A stretch of DNA of 64,000 bases from Bombardia bombarda (lineage: Eukaryota > Ascomycota > Sordariomycetes > Sordariales > Lasiosphaeriaceae): NCBI GenBank assembly GCA_030512295.1, contig JAULSR010000007.1, forward strand, positions 954,501 to 1,018,500, read 5' to 3'. Shown here piece after piece: positions 43,937 through 55,110 of this stretch. The translations under genes were made by a program, and so were the position numbers. The notes below the pieces were generated by a model. It worked only from the letters and a program-made list of their open reading frames with translations. It was not told where the DNA came from and ran no database searches. Position 1 is the first letter of the stretch. Every line of letters starts with the position of its first letter.

Positions 43937-45994
43937 TTATTGTATAATATTAAATAAAAAAAAAATTAAATTATAATATTATTTTATTATATTATATAAA
44001 ATTAATTCTTTTTTTTTTTTATTATATTAGCTTATAATTTCTATTAATAATTTAAAACGAAAGTAATAAATTTCTTTAATTATTAATCTCTTTTATAATA
44101 AAACTTTATTATTAATATTATTATTATTATTAATTTAAATAAAAAAGTGTTTCGGGGTCGTTAATAACCGTTTATATAACGTATCCTCCGCTTTAACTTT
44201 AATAATTATTATTTTAGTTTTAATAATATTAATTATTATTATAAAATTTATTATTTTAATAATTATTACCTCCTAAATATCCTCCGTAACCGCCGCTTTA
44301 ATAATAGCTATAATTATTATCATTATTATAGCTTCTTTATTTTCTTTAGTTTTATTAATTTTAATTTTAATTTTTATTATTATCGTTAAATTAATTAATA
44401 TTTTAATTAGTGTTTTAATTAAAATTGTTTTATTAGTCGAAATATTTTTTTTTAATAATTTAAAGCTTATTAATTGTTTTATTTTTATAATTAAATTAAA
44501 TATAATTAATATAAATATATTAAATATATATATTATTATAATTAATTATATTAAAATCTATTAGTTTGTTTACCTTTAAGTTTATAATAATTAAAAATAA
44601 AATTTTTTAATAATTATTAATTATTTAAATTTTATTAATTTTATTAATAATTTTAGCTTTTTTTTTACTAGTTATTAAGCTAATAAAATAACTATACTAT
44701 CTTTTATAATCTTTATTACCTGGGAAATTAAAATTATAGTTTAAAAACTTATATATTTTTATTAAAATTTTTTATATAAAATAAATAATTTTATTAAATA
44801 GGTTTATATTTATAATATTGGTTAAAATATTAAATTTTTAAAAAAAAATAATAAATTTAAAAAACTCGCCCAATTAAATAAATTTACCGAATTTTACTTA
44901 TATTTCTATAATTATATTAATATTTATAAAACGGTCGGCGAGTATTTTAAAGAAAGCTATTACTATCTTTTACCGTTAAAAGATTAAAGAATATTCGTTA
45001 ATTTTAATATTAATTATTTTTTTATAAATATTAATTATTATTTTATTTTTTAAATAAACGTTTATAAAAATAAGTTTAATATATTCGTTAAAAAAATAAT
45101 ATAAATTAAAAGCAAAATAATCCAAGATTTTATTTTTTTAATTTTCGAAAACGAACTAATTTTTTATAACGTTTTTATTTTTTCTTATAAAAACTTTAAA
45201 TCCTAAAAGCGGACGTTATTAAAAGGGTTAAAGGATTAAAATATTAAAAATAAAAATCTTTTTATTATAAAAGTTATTAATTTTAATAATTATTTTATTA
45301 TATTTAATTTAAATTTAATTAATTTAAGTTTAAATATTATTAATTTAAATTATAAGGTTTTTCAAATTTTTTTAACGGGTATTATTTTTAATTATAATTT
45401 TTTAATAAATAATTTATAATTTATTACTTTTTTAATAAAATTAATAATATTAATTTATAATATTATAAATTTTTTTTTAAATTTATTAATTTATAAAAAG
45501 TATTTGTTTTTTAATTAATAAAAATATTTTTTTAATCGATAATAACTTTTATAATAATATTAATTTAAATAAAAATATTTTAAAAAGTTTTAAAATTTAT
45601 ATTATTTTTATTCTTTTTAATTAATTTAATAATTTTTATAATAAATTTAGGAGGGAATTAATTAATAAATAAATAATTTATATTATTATTTATATTATTT
45701 AAAGTTTAAATAAAGTGAAAAAGGTTAAATCTTTCGAAATATTTTATAAAAATTGCTTTTTAAGTTATTTAAAAAGGGAAATTTATAGCCGGAGAGCTTA
45801 TAAGTAAAGTAAAAGTAATTATAATAAGCTAGTTTAATTTAATTGGTATAAATATAAATATTAAAGTGCTTATTTTATTAGAGGGTTAATTATAGTTATT
45901 AATTTAAATTATAATTATAGTTTTAAAAGTATTAATAATGCTTAATTAAATGCTTTAATTAGTTAGGAATTTTTTAATAGCAAGTGGGTCGTTT
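43937..45994. other. AT-rich RIP DNA right of the Starship
   Basis: No open frame. Plus-strand translation across stops near 44870-45250 gives a stretch (LNKFTEFYLYFYNYINIYKT...YYLLPL) that might be a Gypsy gag, but this is weak. It could include the other half of the retrotransposon interrupted by the Starship. Confidence 0.4.
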
Positions 45995-46445
45995 TAATTG
46001 CTAGGTCTAGGGATACGGCACGCTAATGGGGCGCCCGAACCGGTCTTTTGGGAAAGTTTTGGTGTGCTGCGTTATATGTAAACATTTCACGACCGTTCGG
46101 TCGGTGAAAATATAAAGGGAATTTTATAATAGCGTAGGGAAAGGGCTTTCTAATAATCTTAGAAAGATTATAGGAAAACAATTGCACGCAGTGTAATTAA
46201 GGTGCAACCAATTATAACGGGCTAAACCTTGGGTACACTTTGTGATAATTGTGGTTGCACGCCGGAACTAACTATCCGTGTGCCCAAGCCAGGGTTTTAT
46301 CCCTGGGAAGGCTGACTAAGGTGCTGACTAAGATGCTAACTAAGGGGCCGTCACGTGCTAGTGCCTTGGCGCCAAGGCGCTAGTACCCCACGAGCTATTC
46401 TACGCTTAGGAGCGGGCTAGGCCCGTAATAACGGGAATATATTAT
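45995..46445. other. GC-richer 450-bp island in RIP DNA, unclassified
   Basis: Stands out from nearly pure A/T on both sides. It has no open frame, but a GACTAAG word repeated at a period of 11 or 12 bp (GGCTGACTAAGGTGCTGACTAAG, 46310-46345), the palindrome GCCTTGGCGCCAAGGC at about 46361-46376, and two related GGTTGCACG/GGTGCAACC words. It may be an LTR, a small non-autonomous element or a low-RIP insertion. Confidence 0.4.
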
Positions 46446-48088
46446 TAATTATTTACTATATATTATTTTAAAACCGACGGATAAATTAAAAAAATAAATT
46501 AAATAATAAAAACTTATTTAAAAGCGTATATTAATTATAAATAAAATAATTAAGTAAAATTATTTTTTATAATTTAAATTTTTTATAATAATTTAAAGAC
46601 AAAAATAATTAAAATTATATTATTTTTGTTAATTATAATTATAAAATATCGTTTTATTTCGTAAAAAAAATATAAAATTTTATATTTAAAGTAATAATAT
46701 AAATCAAATAATTATAAGCTATATATATTATATTTAAAAAAAAGCTTTGGTTTATTCGGAAAAAAATAAATTATTATTATAATAATAAAAAATTAAAAAC
46801 ATTAATCTTTATAAAAGAAAATAAAGTATATTTTATTTATAAAAATCTTATATTAAAACGGTTAAATAATAAATTAAATTTTAAAAAATTTAAACCGTTT
46901 AAAATAAATAAAAAAATCTTTCTAAATAATTATATATTTAATTTATTAAAAATAATACGTTTAAAAACTAACGTTTTTTATATTTTATTATTCGAGCTTA
47001 CGAATAAAACTATTAGGTTAGATAATAATACGGAAATAAAGGCAGACAAAAAGGAATATAATATAAAAAAAATATTAAATTTTAAGATAATAGGGAAATA
47101 ATTATAATATTTAATAAAATAAAAAAACTATAAATATAATAACAATACGTAAGAACCGTCGGGAAATCTCAACTATTTTAAAAAGCTAGAGCAATTTCAC
47201 CGACAAAAACCTAATCTTTTAGGCTTAAACCTATTACCGCCTAATTAACCTCTTTTAAAATAGAGGCACTAATGTTAAATTTAAAAAAAAGAGCGACAAA
47301 TAGGTTAAATTTAATAAATACCGAAAATATAAAGCGTTAAGGGATAGAAGTGGCGAAAACGTTACGAAAAATAGAAAAGCCGTTAATAAATATAAGAGTG
47401 GCGTTGTTAATAATAAGGAGAATAGGATCGGAGGATTCCTCCTCTTCGAAACCTTTTATTTTACGACGAAAAAGATTGTACTTATGATTCCGCGACGTCT
47501 CTTTTTAATTATAAATAGAGTTTAACCTTTTAAAAAAAGAACTTAGTTTTACGGTGAGAGCTAGAAGCTCCCGTTCGACTTTCTTCCCCTTTTTTTTTAA
47601 AATGGTTAGTTTCGGTAAAGGTCCTTTTAATTAGGATAAAACGCGTTAATAAAACGAACTTATAATTAAAGATTAAAAAAGGGATTAATATACGTCGAAA
47701 ATAGATATTAATACCGTTATAGTAACGACGGTAAAAAACGTATTCGCTATAATTATTAAAGCGATTATTTAAAATTACGTAAAAAAATTTTCAATAAAAA
47801 TAAAAAAAGTAAACATTTCGATAAAAAACTAGCTATATTTATTAATATATCTAATAAAAGTAACCTTTTTAGTAATATAATTCTATAAACGTTTTATTAT
47901 AATAAATAATAGCGCGAAATAATAATTAAAATTAAAAAAAGAAAAGAAAGAAAAGAAAATTTATTAAAAGAAGCTTAAAAGGTTAAAACTAAATAAGGTA
48001 AAAAATAGTCGTTAAAAAATTAAGATAATTTATAGAAAAAAGGAGGGAATTTAAACCTTCGGGATAAAAGGCTTAAGGGGAGGGGCAT
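46446..48088 (+). mobile_element. RIP-degraded chromodomain Gypsy, integrase end
   Basis: Plus-strand translation across stops at about 46970-47230 gives the C-terminus of a chromovirus polyprotein: VFYILLFEL (the VFHVSLLEP block), then IKADKKEYNIKKILNFK, YLIK, and a chromodomain end NYFKKLEQFHRQKP. The 3' LTR follows at 48089 after a purine tract AAGGGGAGGGG (48075-48085). It is the same type as the Gypsy at 2500-4107 but in the other orientation. No intact frame. Confidence 0.8.
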
Positions 48089-48536
48089 TGTATTACATGC
48101 TGAGTCGTTAGCCGACCTACGCGTATAAACCCTGCAGTAATTTTGGGATCCAACTGGCCGAAGGGACGGGAGGATAAAACATTCTAATCCCGGATATTAG
48201 CTAATCACTCAGGTCTTAAAAAGCGAGGGCCCTAGGGAGCGAGTGCTCCCAGGGGGCGGGCGCTCCCAGGGAGCGAGGGCTCCTAGGGAGCGAGCTGTAG
48301 ATTAAAGTAGATATATAGTTTCCTTGTTATCGTTAGATTAATATATATATAACCTTATGATAACACGCTTCCATAGCTTTAGTTACTAGTCAGTAAATAA
48401 GAACTGTTTAGATTTAGCATCTACTTATATCTTTTGACTACAACGACCTGTCTTAGTATCGTTAACTATTGTGTTTACCCGTGCCCTTGTTCGACAATCG
48501 TTAGAAGCTCCCTGTGACTACCCAGGTCGTAATATT
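48089..48536 (+). repeat. Gypsy 3' LTR
   Basis: About 448 bp, starting TGTATTAC directly after the polypurine tract; near its end GTAATA (48529-48534) mirrors the start, allowing for RIP. It contains a TATATATATAA promoter-like word near 48337 and the GGGAGCG tandem repeats. The 3' boundary is uncertain by a few bases. The LTR is much less mutated than the internal region. Confidence 0.65.
48223..48297 (+). repeat. GGGAGCGAG/GCTCCC tandem inverted words in the LTR
   Basis: Repeated imperfect units of the type CTAGGGAGCGAGTGCTCCC, with period about 18 bp, about four copies. Each unit is partly self-complementary, so the region could form hairpins. Confidence 0.75.
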
Positions 48537-49136
48537 AAGATATAAATCTTATTTAATTATTTTAGCCTTTTAATAAAGAAAATTAAAGTAAGTCTAAGGC
48601 TCTTTAGCTACTATTTAAAGAATCTTACATACTAGTAAGGAATCTTGTGAACTAACAAGGGGTATTCTGTACGGTGGCGTCGCTGACATAACCGGAAATG
48701 GGTGCCAAGTACCAAACTGAAATTAAACCAGGGTTGAACTGTATAGCCAATTACGTAGCAGCGAAGGCGGGGGCCCACAGTACCTAGGCTCGCCAGGGGT
48801 CGGATCGCCCGCCTCTTTCGTGCTGGCCCTGCCCTGCTGGGTGGGTGGCCTGTCGACAAGGAAGGAGGGTCAACGCGACGGCGGCTAAGCGCAGCCGAGA
48901 CACCAAAGACAGCGGCCTGCTCTGGACAGGCCTGCCCTGTAAAGTGCAAGCTTCGATTTACTGTCCATATTCCATTCCTCCACACATCATCATCGCCATT
49001 CTCGTTGTCGTCCAGACCACCACCAGATGGACTCAACTTAGCGCCAACTGCCTCGCCGAAGAGACGAAGCTGCGCGTCCTTCGATGGGAGTCATAGGTTC
49101 CAAACGATCCTCCCACCCACTACCACTCCTTTCGAG
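48537..49136. other. end of RIP block and promoter of the DUF3431 gene
   Basis: AT-rich until about 48625, then GC-balanced. A 134-codon minus-strand frame (49036-48632) has no recognised domain and lies over the promoter of the next gene, so I left it out. Confidence 0.5.
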
Positions 49137-50348
49137 ATGCCGATGGCGCCCTACCGGGCCAAGGCCACTACTGCGCTTGCCGTCTTCTCACTGCTCGTAT
49201 GCGCCTGGCTCTTGTTCCTCTCACCCCGCCGCTACACATTAAGCGACGATGGCGGTAGCGTAATCGACGTCGACGTCGGCGCTGGCGCCGGCATCATCCC
49301 CGCGCCAGCAACTACACGTCCTGCGTCGGCCACACCGACTACACCGAGCACATCGAGCACGTCAGGCACATTGGTACCGCGTGCAGCAGAACTCGTCGTC
49401 GCGAGTCGGATGCAGGAGGACACCAGGTGGATTCATCAGTATCTGCCCGAGTGGCCGCGCAACATTTACATCGTGGACAATGCCTCGGCTGCCCTTACTG
49501 TTCCCAAGAATAAGGGCCATGAGGCCATGGTGTACCTGACGTGAGACCTTCCCTCCAGCCCTTCCATTCTTCCACCCCAAGAAGCCTGACTAACCGGAAC
49601 CTCCAATCCTAGCTATCTGATAGACCGCTACGATACACTTCCCGACGTCTCCGTCTTCATCCACGCCTCGCGTTTCGCCTGGCACAACGACAACCCCGAC
49701 TATGACAATGTCGCCTTTCTACGGCGCCTCAAGGTGCCCTATATTCGGTCCCAGGGCTACGTAAACCTGCGTTGCGTCTGGGTCCTGGGCTGCCCCTCCG
49801 AAATACGGCCGCACGTTGATGCACTCAGTGCCGACGAGCTAGCCGTGTCAACGGCGCCCGTCAACGCCAAGTACATATACAAGCAAGCCTTTGAGGATCT
49901 GATGCCCGGCGAGGAGGTGCCCGCCGTGGTCGGCGTCAGCTGCTGCTCGCAGTTTGCCGTCTCGCGCGACGCCGTCCGCCACCGTCCGAAAAAGGACTAT
50001 GTCCACATGCGAGACTGGCTGCTCAAGACGCCCCTGGCTGATGATTTGAGTGGTCGCGTGTTGGAATACTCGTGGCATAGTAAGTGACAGCGACACACAA
50101 CCGGGAACAAATGGCGCTGACAAGACGCGCCGTAAATAGTTATTTTCGGCAAAGAGTCCGTCTTTTGTCCCAACGCAGGGGAATGCTACTGCAAGGTATA
50201 TGGGCTGTGCGACCTGTCATGCAACAGCCAAGACAAATGCGATAACCGATATCACTTTCCCACTGTTGCGACCCTTCCTCACGGCTGGCCAAGAATTGGC
50301 TGGGATGGCGAACGACGAGAGTATGAGGCCGACTTGAGTTTTGGATGA
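49137..50348 (+). CDS. DUF3431-type membrane-anchored protein, 359 aa
   Basis: Exons 49137-49540, 49613-50079 and 50140-50348, introns with GTGAGA and GTAAGT donors, phases consistent. A short N-terminal tail is followed by one hydrophobic segment (AVFSLLVCAWLLFLSP, residues about 14-30), a Thr/Pro/Ser-rich stalk, then a lumenal domain: LVVASRMQEDTRWIHQYLPEW, IYIVDN, GHEAMVYLTYLIDRYDTLPD, VFIHASRFAWHND and CCSQFAVSRDAV, ending with a Cys-rich tail. This is the pattern of the fungal DUF3431 family, probably glycosyltransferase-like Golgi proteins with a type II anchor. Substrate unknown. Confidence 0.88.
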
Positions 50349-51095
50349 TACCTTATAAATCAGCCCACATGTGGTATGTTTTGGATCAACTAAATTTTTA
50401 ATACCGTCTACTCGAGAGGTGATGGTTAGATAAGAGGAGGTGCATGTAGGTATAGACACCGTGGGAGAACAATGCCGTCTGCATTGCTGGCATGGCTACG
50501 TTTATAAAGCAAGAATAATCTACACAACCCTGCTGTGAACAAGTGACGTTAAGATAGGTGCATTTGGTGATGAGCTTTATCTATGTGAGGTTCACAACAA
50601 CCGGCGAGACAACGAGCTGGCGGTACGAAGTACCCACATCCTTTACTGGGGGTTTTCTTACCAAGGCGCGATCAACCAGTTTGACAGGAGGGGCACTCCG
50701 CAGTTTCAGCCTCATCGGCTCTAATTAAGCGCCAAGTTTGACGTGTACACAGTACCGAAAGGCACCCAGTGCCTGAGGACTGGGAAGACTAGATTTGTAA
50801 TCCACGCCATGGATGGATAGAGGCCTGGGGCTTACCAGGTGGACGTGGAAGGGAAGGGGGTGGCACAGTCGGATTTATGGACCAATTGAATTGTGCTGAC
50901 ATGACTGGCAATACACGGCAGAGTCCGAGTATCTGCGCCGTCCCTTGGACAACTGTCCAATATCAATCTTATTTCGCCGAGGTCACAAATCGAGTGTCCA
51001 GCGACAATGGAACCTGTCCCGCAAGCCAGCAGAAGGAAAGGTGGGGCTCAGTATTGACGAAGCCGAGTGCACAGGACGGGACTGACTAGACAGCA
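50349..51095. other. 750-bp intergenic region
   Basis: Nothing recognised beyond a 70-codon frame at 50877-51089 without domain similarity, which might belong to the 5' part of the relic gene that follows. Confidence 0.5.
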
Positions 51096-52066
51096 GCTTG
51101 CGACCTTTGCTTCAGCAAAAAGATAAAATGTGACATGTTAAAGCCCTCCTGTTCAAATTGCCGACAGTATCAAGCTGAACGCAGAACGACGGCTGTTCGC
51201 AGAAGAATTGGCCATCCTGACTCTCACAGGCAAAGCTTTCCCAGTGTGCCTCAGCGTCCATGTCCCCAGCGCACCCCCTGGCAGACAGTCAGTCTGTAGC
51301 AACCCTTAGCTCCCAACAACCCTCACAGGGAGGCAGCGAGTAGGTAGCATCCTGATCATAAATCGCACCGTAACGATAGAGGAATGCTCTGTATGCTAAC
51401 ATGAAATATCTCGTAGACAGAATCGAGTTGATATTTTGGAGGATCGATTGGCACGCATCGAGTTGCAGCTGCAACAGGTTCTCGCTCTCACTTCTGCAGC
51501 TCTCACTTCTGCAGCTCTCAGCAACAGCAACAATAACAATAAGGCGGGGTCGACAAGCACGCCCACCACCGGTAGTGAGGAATGTCAATCCGTCACGGCT
51601 GTTCAGGATGGATGCCGCAGTCGGTCTCGAACCCGTGATGTGGACGCTTGGCTCCGGCCAAAAGACGGATATCCGCCACTGTGTGCAAGCTCAGCCGAGC
51701 TCAACGAGGCCGACATGGACGGCAGCGATGTAGACGTCGTCCGAGCCTCGGCACCCAGGCTCCCGCCGCTAGACGAGATCTTGCTCGTGATCGACGAATA
51801 CTTTGCTCACTCAAACTCGGTGATCCCGTTGTTTTCGCAAATGGCCTTTATGCGCATGCATGTTGAACGACTGGTGTTTACATTGACTGGCTCCCTCACA
51901 GCGTAGTACAGTGGGGGGGAGATGAGGCAGAGGTGGGCCTTCCTGGGATAGATCCGCTGGCTTCTTAGCCTCGTCATTCCATCAGGAACACCCAATTGGA
52001 GACATGGACGCGGATATGCTTGACCAAGGCCTTGGGCTGTTTGGAGACTGGAACATGTTTGGATGA
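51096..52066 (+). pseudogene. Zn2Cys6 transcription factor relic, middle deleted
   Basis: From 51096 the frame reads ACDLCFSKKIKCDMLKPSCS then NCRQYQAER: five of the six cysteines of a Zn2Cys6 cluster, with Arg (CGC, 51180-51182) where the sixth is expected, unless an intron starts at the GTATCA just before. A second block at 51436-51906 has a coiled coil (RLARIELQLQQVLAL) and the start of the fungal regulator middle domain (LPPLDEILLVIDEYFAHSNS, FSQMAFMRM). Then the sequence jumps to a typical C-terminal tail (MDADMLDQGLGLFGDWNMFG, stop at 52064-52066). The several hundred residues normally between them are missing, so this is a deleted relic. Confidence 0.75.
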
Positions 52067-52696
52067 ATCAAGCTCGCCGGGGAGCCGTGGGACCCGGGGC
52101 TCTAAAATATAGGTAGGTTATTCAGTGTGATCGCTATTCGCTCGTAGAGAGACTGGTTTGGTAGGTTGATAAGATGGAAGCGACCCAAGATTTGCTCAAA
52201 GCTGCCACTCTGAAAGCAAATTGTTCCTGAATAAAGAAAGTGCCTTGCACGGATTGCACCTCCCTGAGAAACCACCCCACTTCGCCAATGGCGGGGTCCT
52301 CGCACCGCCCGCGGCCCGGGGCATGCAACCATGCTATGACGACATCAAAGGTGCCCCGCCAGCCCACATTGACCACTCAGGATGGCGGTGATTACTCCTC
52401 GAACCACACTCATCTGATAGCTCCCTCGCCCGTGCCTGCCACCACCTCCTCATCGCCCTTCGCTGCTGCATACCTATGCATTTGCTGCTGACGAGTAACA
52501 TTTCTGCCCTCCCCTTCCATTCGTAGTGCTACGCGTCCTATCTTAGCAAGCTCAAGTTCCTGTCTTTGTCATACACTGTAACACAGCAGCGCTCCCCCCC
52601 TCTTTGCTCGCCTTAATTAACAACACGCATTCGACCAGCACCCACCCCTACCTCTATCCCCCGCTTCCAAGTTCTCTCTCCTCACCCGACGGCTTG

Positions 52697-54544
52697 ATGA
52701 TTGCTCTGCCACGCCTCACTCGTAACCTCCAACATTCGTCCAGACAAGTTCCTGCACTTCCATCTCCACCAGCCCGTCGTCTCTTCTCGACAACACTGAG
52801 AATCATGGCGCAGGAATACAAACTGAAGGGCATCAGCTCGCTGTCCCTGAAGCCCGGCGATAAGCAAGAGGTAGAAGTGGAGGGTCTCGATGCCAAGGTG
52901 CTGTTGCTCAATGCTGGTGGAACGGTTCAGGCGGTCGGCCCCAAATGCACCCACTACGGTGCACCACTCGTGAAGGGCACTCTGGGCACAAACGGAAAGC
53001 TTACCTGCCCATGGCATGGAGGTTCGTATCGTCCTTTTTTTTTTGTTTTTAATGTCCTAGGGATGATGGGTGGAAGCCCGAAAGTGGTAGCCGCCGCTGA
53101 CATCATTAACCCCCTTCTCACAGCGTGCTTCAACGCCAAGACTGGGGACGTCGAAGATGCACCGGCATTGGATGCATTGCCTGTCTTCAAGGCCACTGAG
53201 CGCGACGGAGCCGTCTACATCACCGGCGAAGCTGCGACAATCAAGGCCGGTCGCCGACAGCCCAAGTTTAAGTGTGCAGGCCCCACAACAGCCCAGACCG
53301 AGAAGGTACTCGTCGTCGGCGGCGGATCCGGAAGCTTGGGTGTCATCGAGGGTCTGCGTGAGAAGGGCTTCACCGGTCCCATAACTCTGATCTCCAACGA
53401 GGGATACCTCCCCATCGACCGACCGAAGCTCAGCAAAGCCCTGCTGACCGACCTGTCCAAGCTGCAATGGCGCGACGACGAGTGGTTCAAGAGCGGCAGC
53501 GTCGAGATTGTCCAGGACGAGGTCACTGGGGTTGACTTCGCCAGCAAGTCGGTATCGACCAAGTCGGGCGGCAAGTTTGCCTATACCAAGCTCGTTCTAG
53601 CGACGGGCGGCACACCGAGGCTGTTGCCCCTCCAAGGTTTCAAGGTCTTGGGTAATATCTTCACCTTACGCAACGTACACGACGTAAAGAAGATCGTCGC
53701 CGCCATTGGCGAGAAGGGCAAGAAGATTGTCGTTATTGGCTCGTCTTTCATCGGTATGGAAATTGCAGGCGCAACTGCCGCCGACAATGACGTGACCGTT
53801 GTTGGAATGGAGAAGGCCCCGCTGGAGCGTGTCTTGGGCGAGCAGGTGGGCAACATCATCAAGAAGGGTATTGAGGCAAAGGGTGTCAAGTTTTACATGT
53901 CGGCTGGCGTTGAAAAGGCGGAGCCATCCAGCTCTGACCCGTCCAAGGTTGGCTCCGTCCTACTCAAAGACGGCACGAAACTTGATGCCGACCTCGTCAT
54001 TCTTGGCGTTGGTGTTGCCCCTGCAACCGAATATTTGAAGGACAATAGCGTGGTTCGTTTGGAGAAGGACGGCAGCCTGAAGACAGATGAGAGCTTTTCG
54101 GTTGTCGGGCTTAAGGACGTTTTTGCGGTGGGAGATATCGCTTCGTATCCTTACTGGGGCCCTGGTGGTGAGGGCAAGTATGTGCGCATCGAGCACTGGA
54201 ATGTGGCTCAGAACGCAGGTAGAACAGTGGCGAACCACATTGTGAACTCCAGCCTCAAGCCTGAGTTCTTCACGCCCGTATTCTGGAGCGCACTCGGTGC
54301 ACAGCTGCGTTATGCCGGAAACACGATGGCGAACGGATGGGACGATCTGGTTTTGCAAGGAAAGCCAGACGAGGGCAAGTGGGTGGCCTACTATGCTAAG
54401 GGCGAGACGGTGGTGGCCATGGCGAGCATGGGAATGGACCCGGTTATGTCGCAGAGCGCACAGCTGATGCAGCTTGGTAAAATGCCGAGCAAGACCGAGC
54501 TACAGAATGGGTTGGACGTGCTGAGTCTGGGCCCACCACAGTGA
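52697..54544 (+). CDS. Rieske/AIF-type flavoprotein oxidoreductase (AIFM3-like), 581 aa
   Basis: Exons 52697-53021 and 53124-54544. The intron 53022-53123 is 102 bp and has no in-frame stop, so the unspliced frame is also open; splicing restores the Rieske motif CTH...CPWHGACF. ATG 52697 opens a mitochondrial-type presequence (MIALPRLTRNLQHSSRQ, then RRLFSTTLR). Domains: Rieske [2Fe-2S] (about residues 45-140), then a pyridine nucleotide-disulphide oxidoreductase with FAD motif VLVVGGGSGSLGVIEGL, NAD motif KIVVIGSSFIGMEIAG, and the FAVGDIA motif. The C-terminal reductase domain is present. Likely a mitochondrial NAD(P)H-dependent reductase of the apoptosis-inducing factor family. It is complete and undamaged. 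Confidence 0.92.
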   Translation: MIALPRLTRNLQHSSRQVPALPSPPARRLFSTTLRIMAQEYKLKGISSLSLKPGDKQEVEVEGLDAKVLLLNAGGTVQAVGPKCTHYGAPLVKGTLGTNGKLTCPWHGGSYRPFFFVFNVLGMMGGSPKVVAAADIINPLLTACFNAKTGDVEDAPALDALPVFKATERDGAVYITGEAATIKAGRRQPKFKCAGPTTAQTEKVLVVGGGSGSLGVIEGLREKGFTGPITLISNEGYLPIDRPKLSKALLTDLSKLQWRDDEWFKSGSVEIVQDEVTGVDFASKSVSTKSGGKFAYTKLVLATGGTPRLLPLQGFKVLGNIFTLRNVHDVKKIVAAIGEKGKKIVVIGSSFIGMEIAGATAADNDVTVVGMEKAPLERVLGEQVGNIIKKGIEAKGVKFYMSAGVEKAEPSSSDPSKVGSVLLKDGTKLDADLVILGVGVAPATEYLKDNSVVRLEKDGSLKTDESFSVVGLKDVFAVGDIASYPYWGPGGEGKYVRIEHWNVAQNAGRTVANHIVNSSLKPEFFTPVFWSALGAQLRYAGNTMANGWDDLVLQGKPDEGKWVAYYAKGETVVAMASMGMDPVMSQSAQLMQLGKMPSKTELQNGLDVLSLGPPQ

Positions 54545-55110
54545 AAGGCGTCGTCAGGCCTGGTTGTGGGCGTTGTGTAATGAGGCGGATAGGTTTTACG
54601 ATGAATGAGGTTTTCTTCCAGCAACATTTATATGCAAAGAAAGTTCATGTCCAGTAGTGGATGGCGACAGAAATGCCGAAGAGAAAGATATAGGGGACGT
54701 TTGCCCCTTTGTTACCCCTGCGCTCTGCCTAGCCTCTTGGGTCTGTGAAACCCTAACCATTTGAGTAACGTTAGGGGTGCTATGGGGCCCACTTAGAAAT
54801 ATTTTGTGGCCAAATTCTTAGACCAAAATCCCCCTACCAACCCAAAAAGAAGTCCCTTAAAAACTGTCATTTAAACTGTGCAGCAAACTTCCAGGTTCGT
54901 ACAGCCGGTAATGACCACCTGAAGCAAAGCTATCTTCTTAATCCGTTTCCCGCAGGAGTATATCAACCTATTCTCATAAGCCCCTTCACCAAGTTGAAAT
55001 CTCACCGGCCGTCTCATAAATCTGCAGCATGAACGCGCAGGGACGGTGAAAACTCGTGTCCTGGGACATTTCAACATCCGGTCTGTCAGCAATCCTGGAA
55101 GCTTTGCAGC
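54545..55110. other. intergenic region before the P450
   Basis: 3' region of the Rieske/AIF gene and the promoter of the P450. Nothing else seen. Confidence 0.6.

Noticed and set aside
46029..46048. TGGGGCGCCCGAACCGG resembling a lysine-tRNA primer binding site
   Set aside because: Not next to an identifiable 5' LTR end and only a partial match; likely chance.
48632..49036. 134-codon minus-strand frame
   Set aside because: No domain; covers the promoter and leader of the DUF3431 gene on the plus strand.
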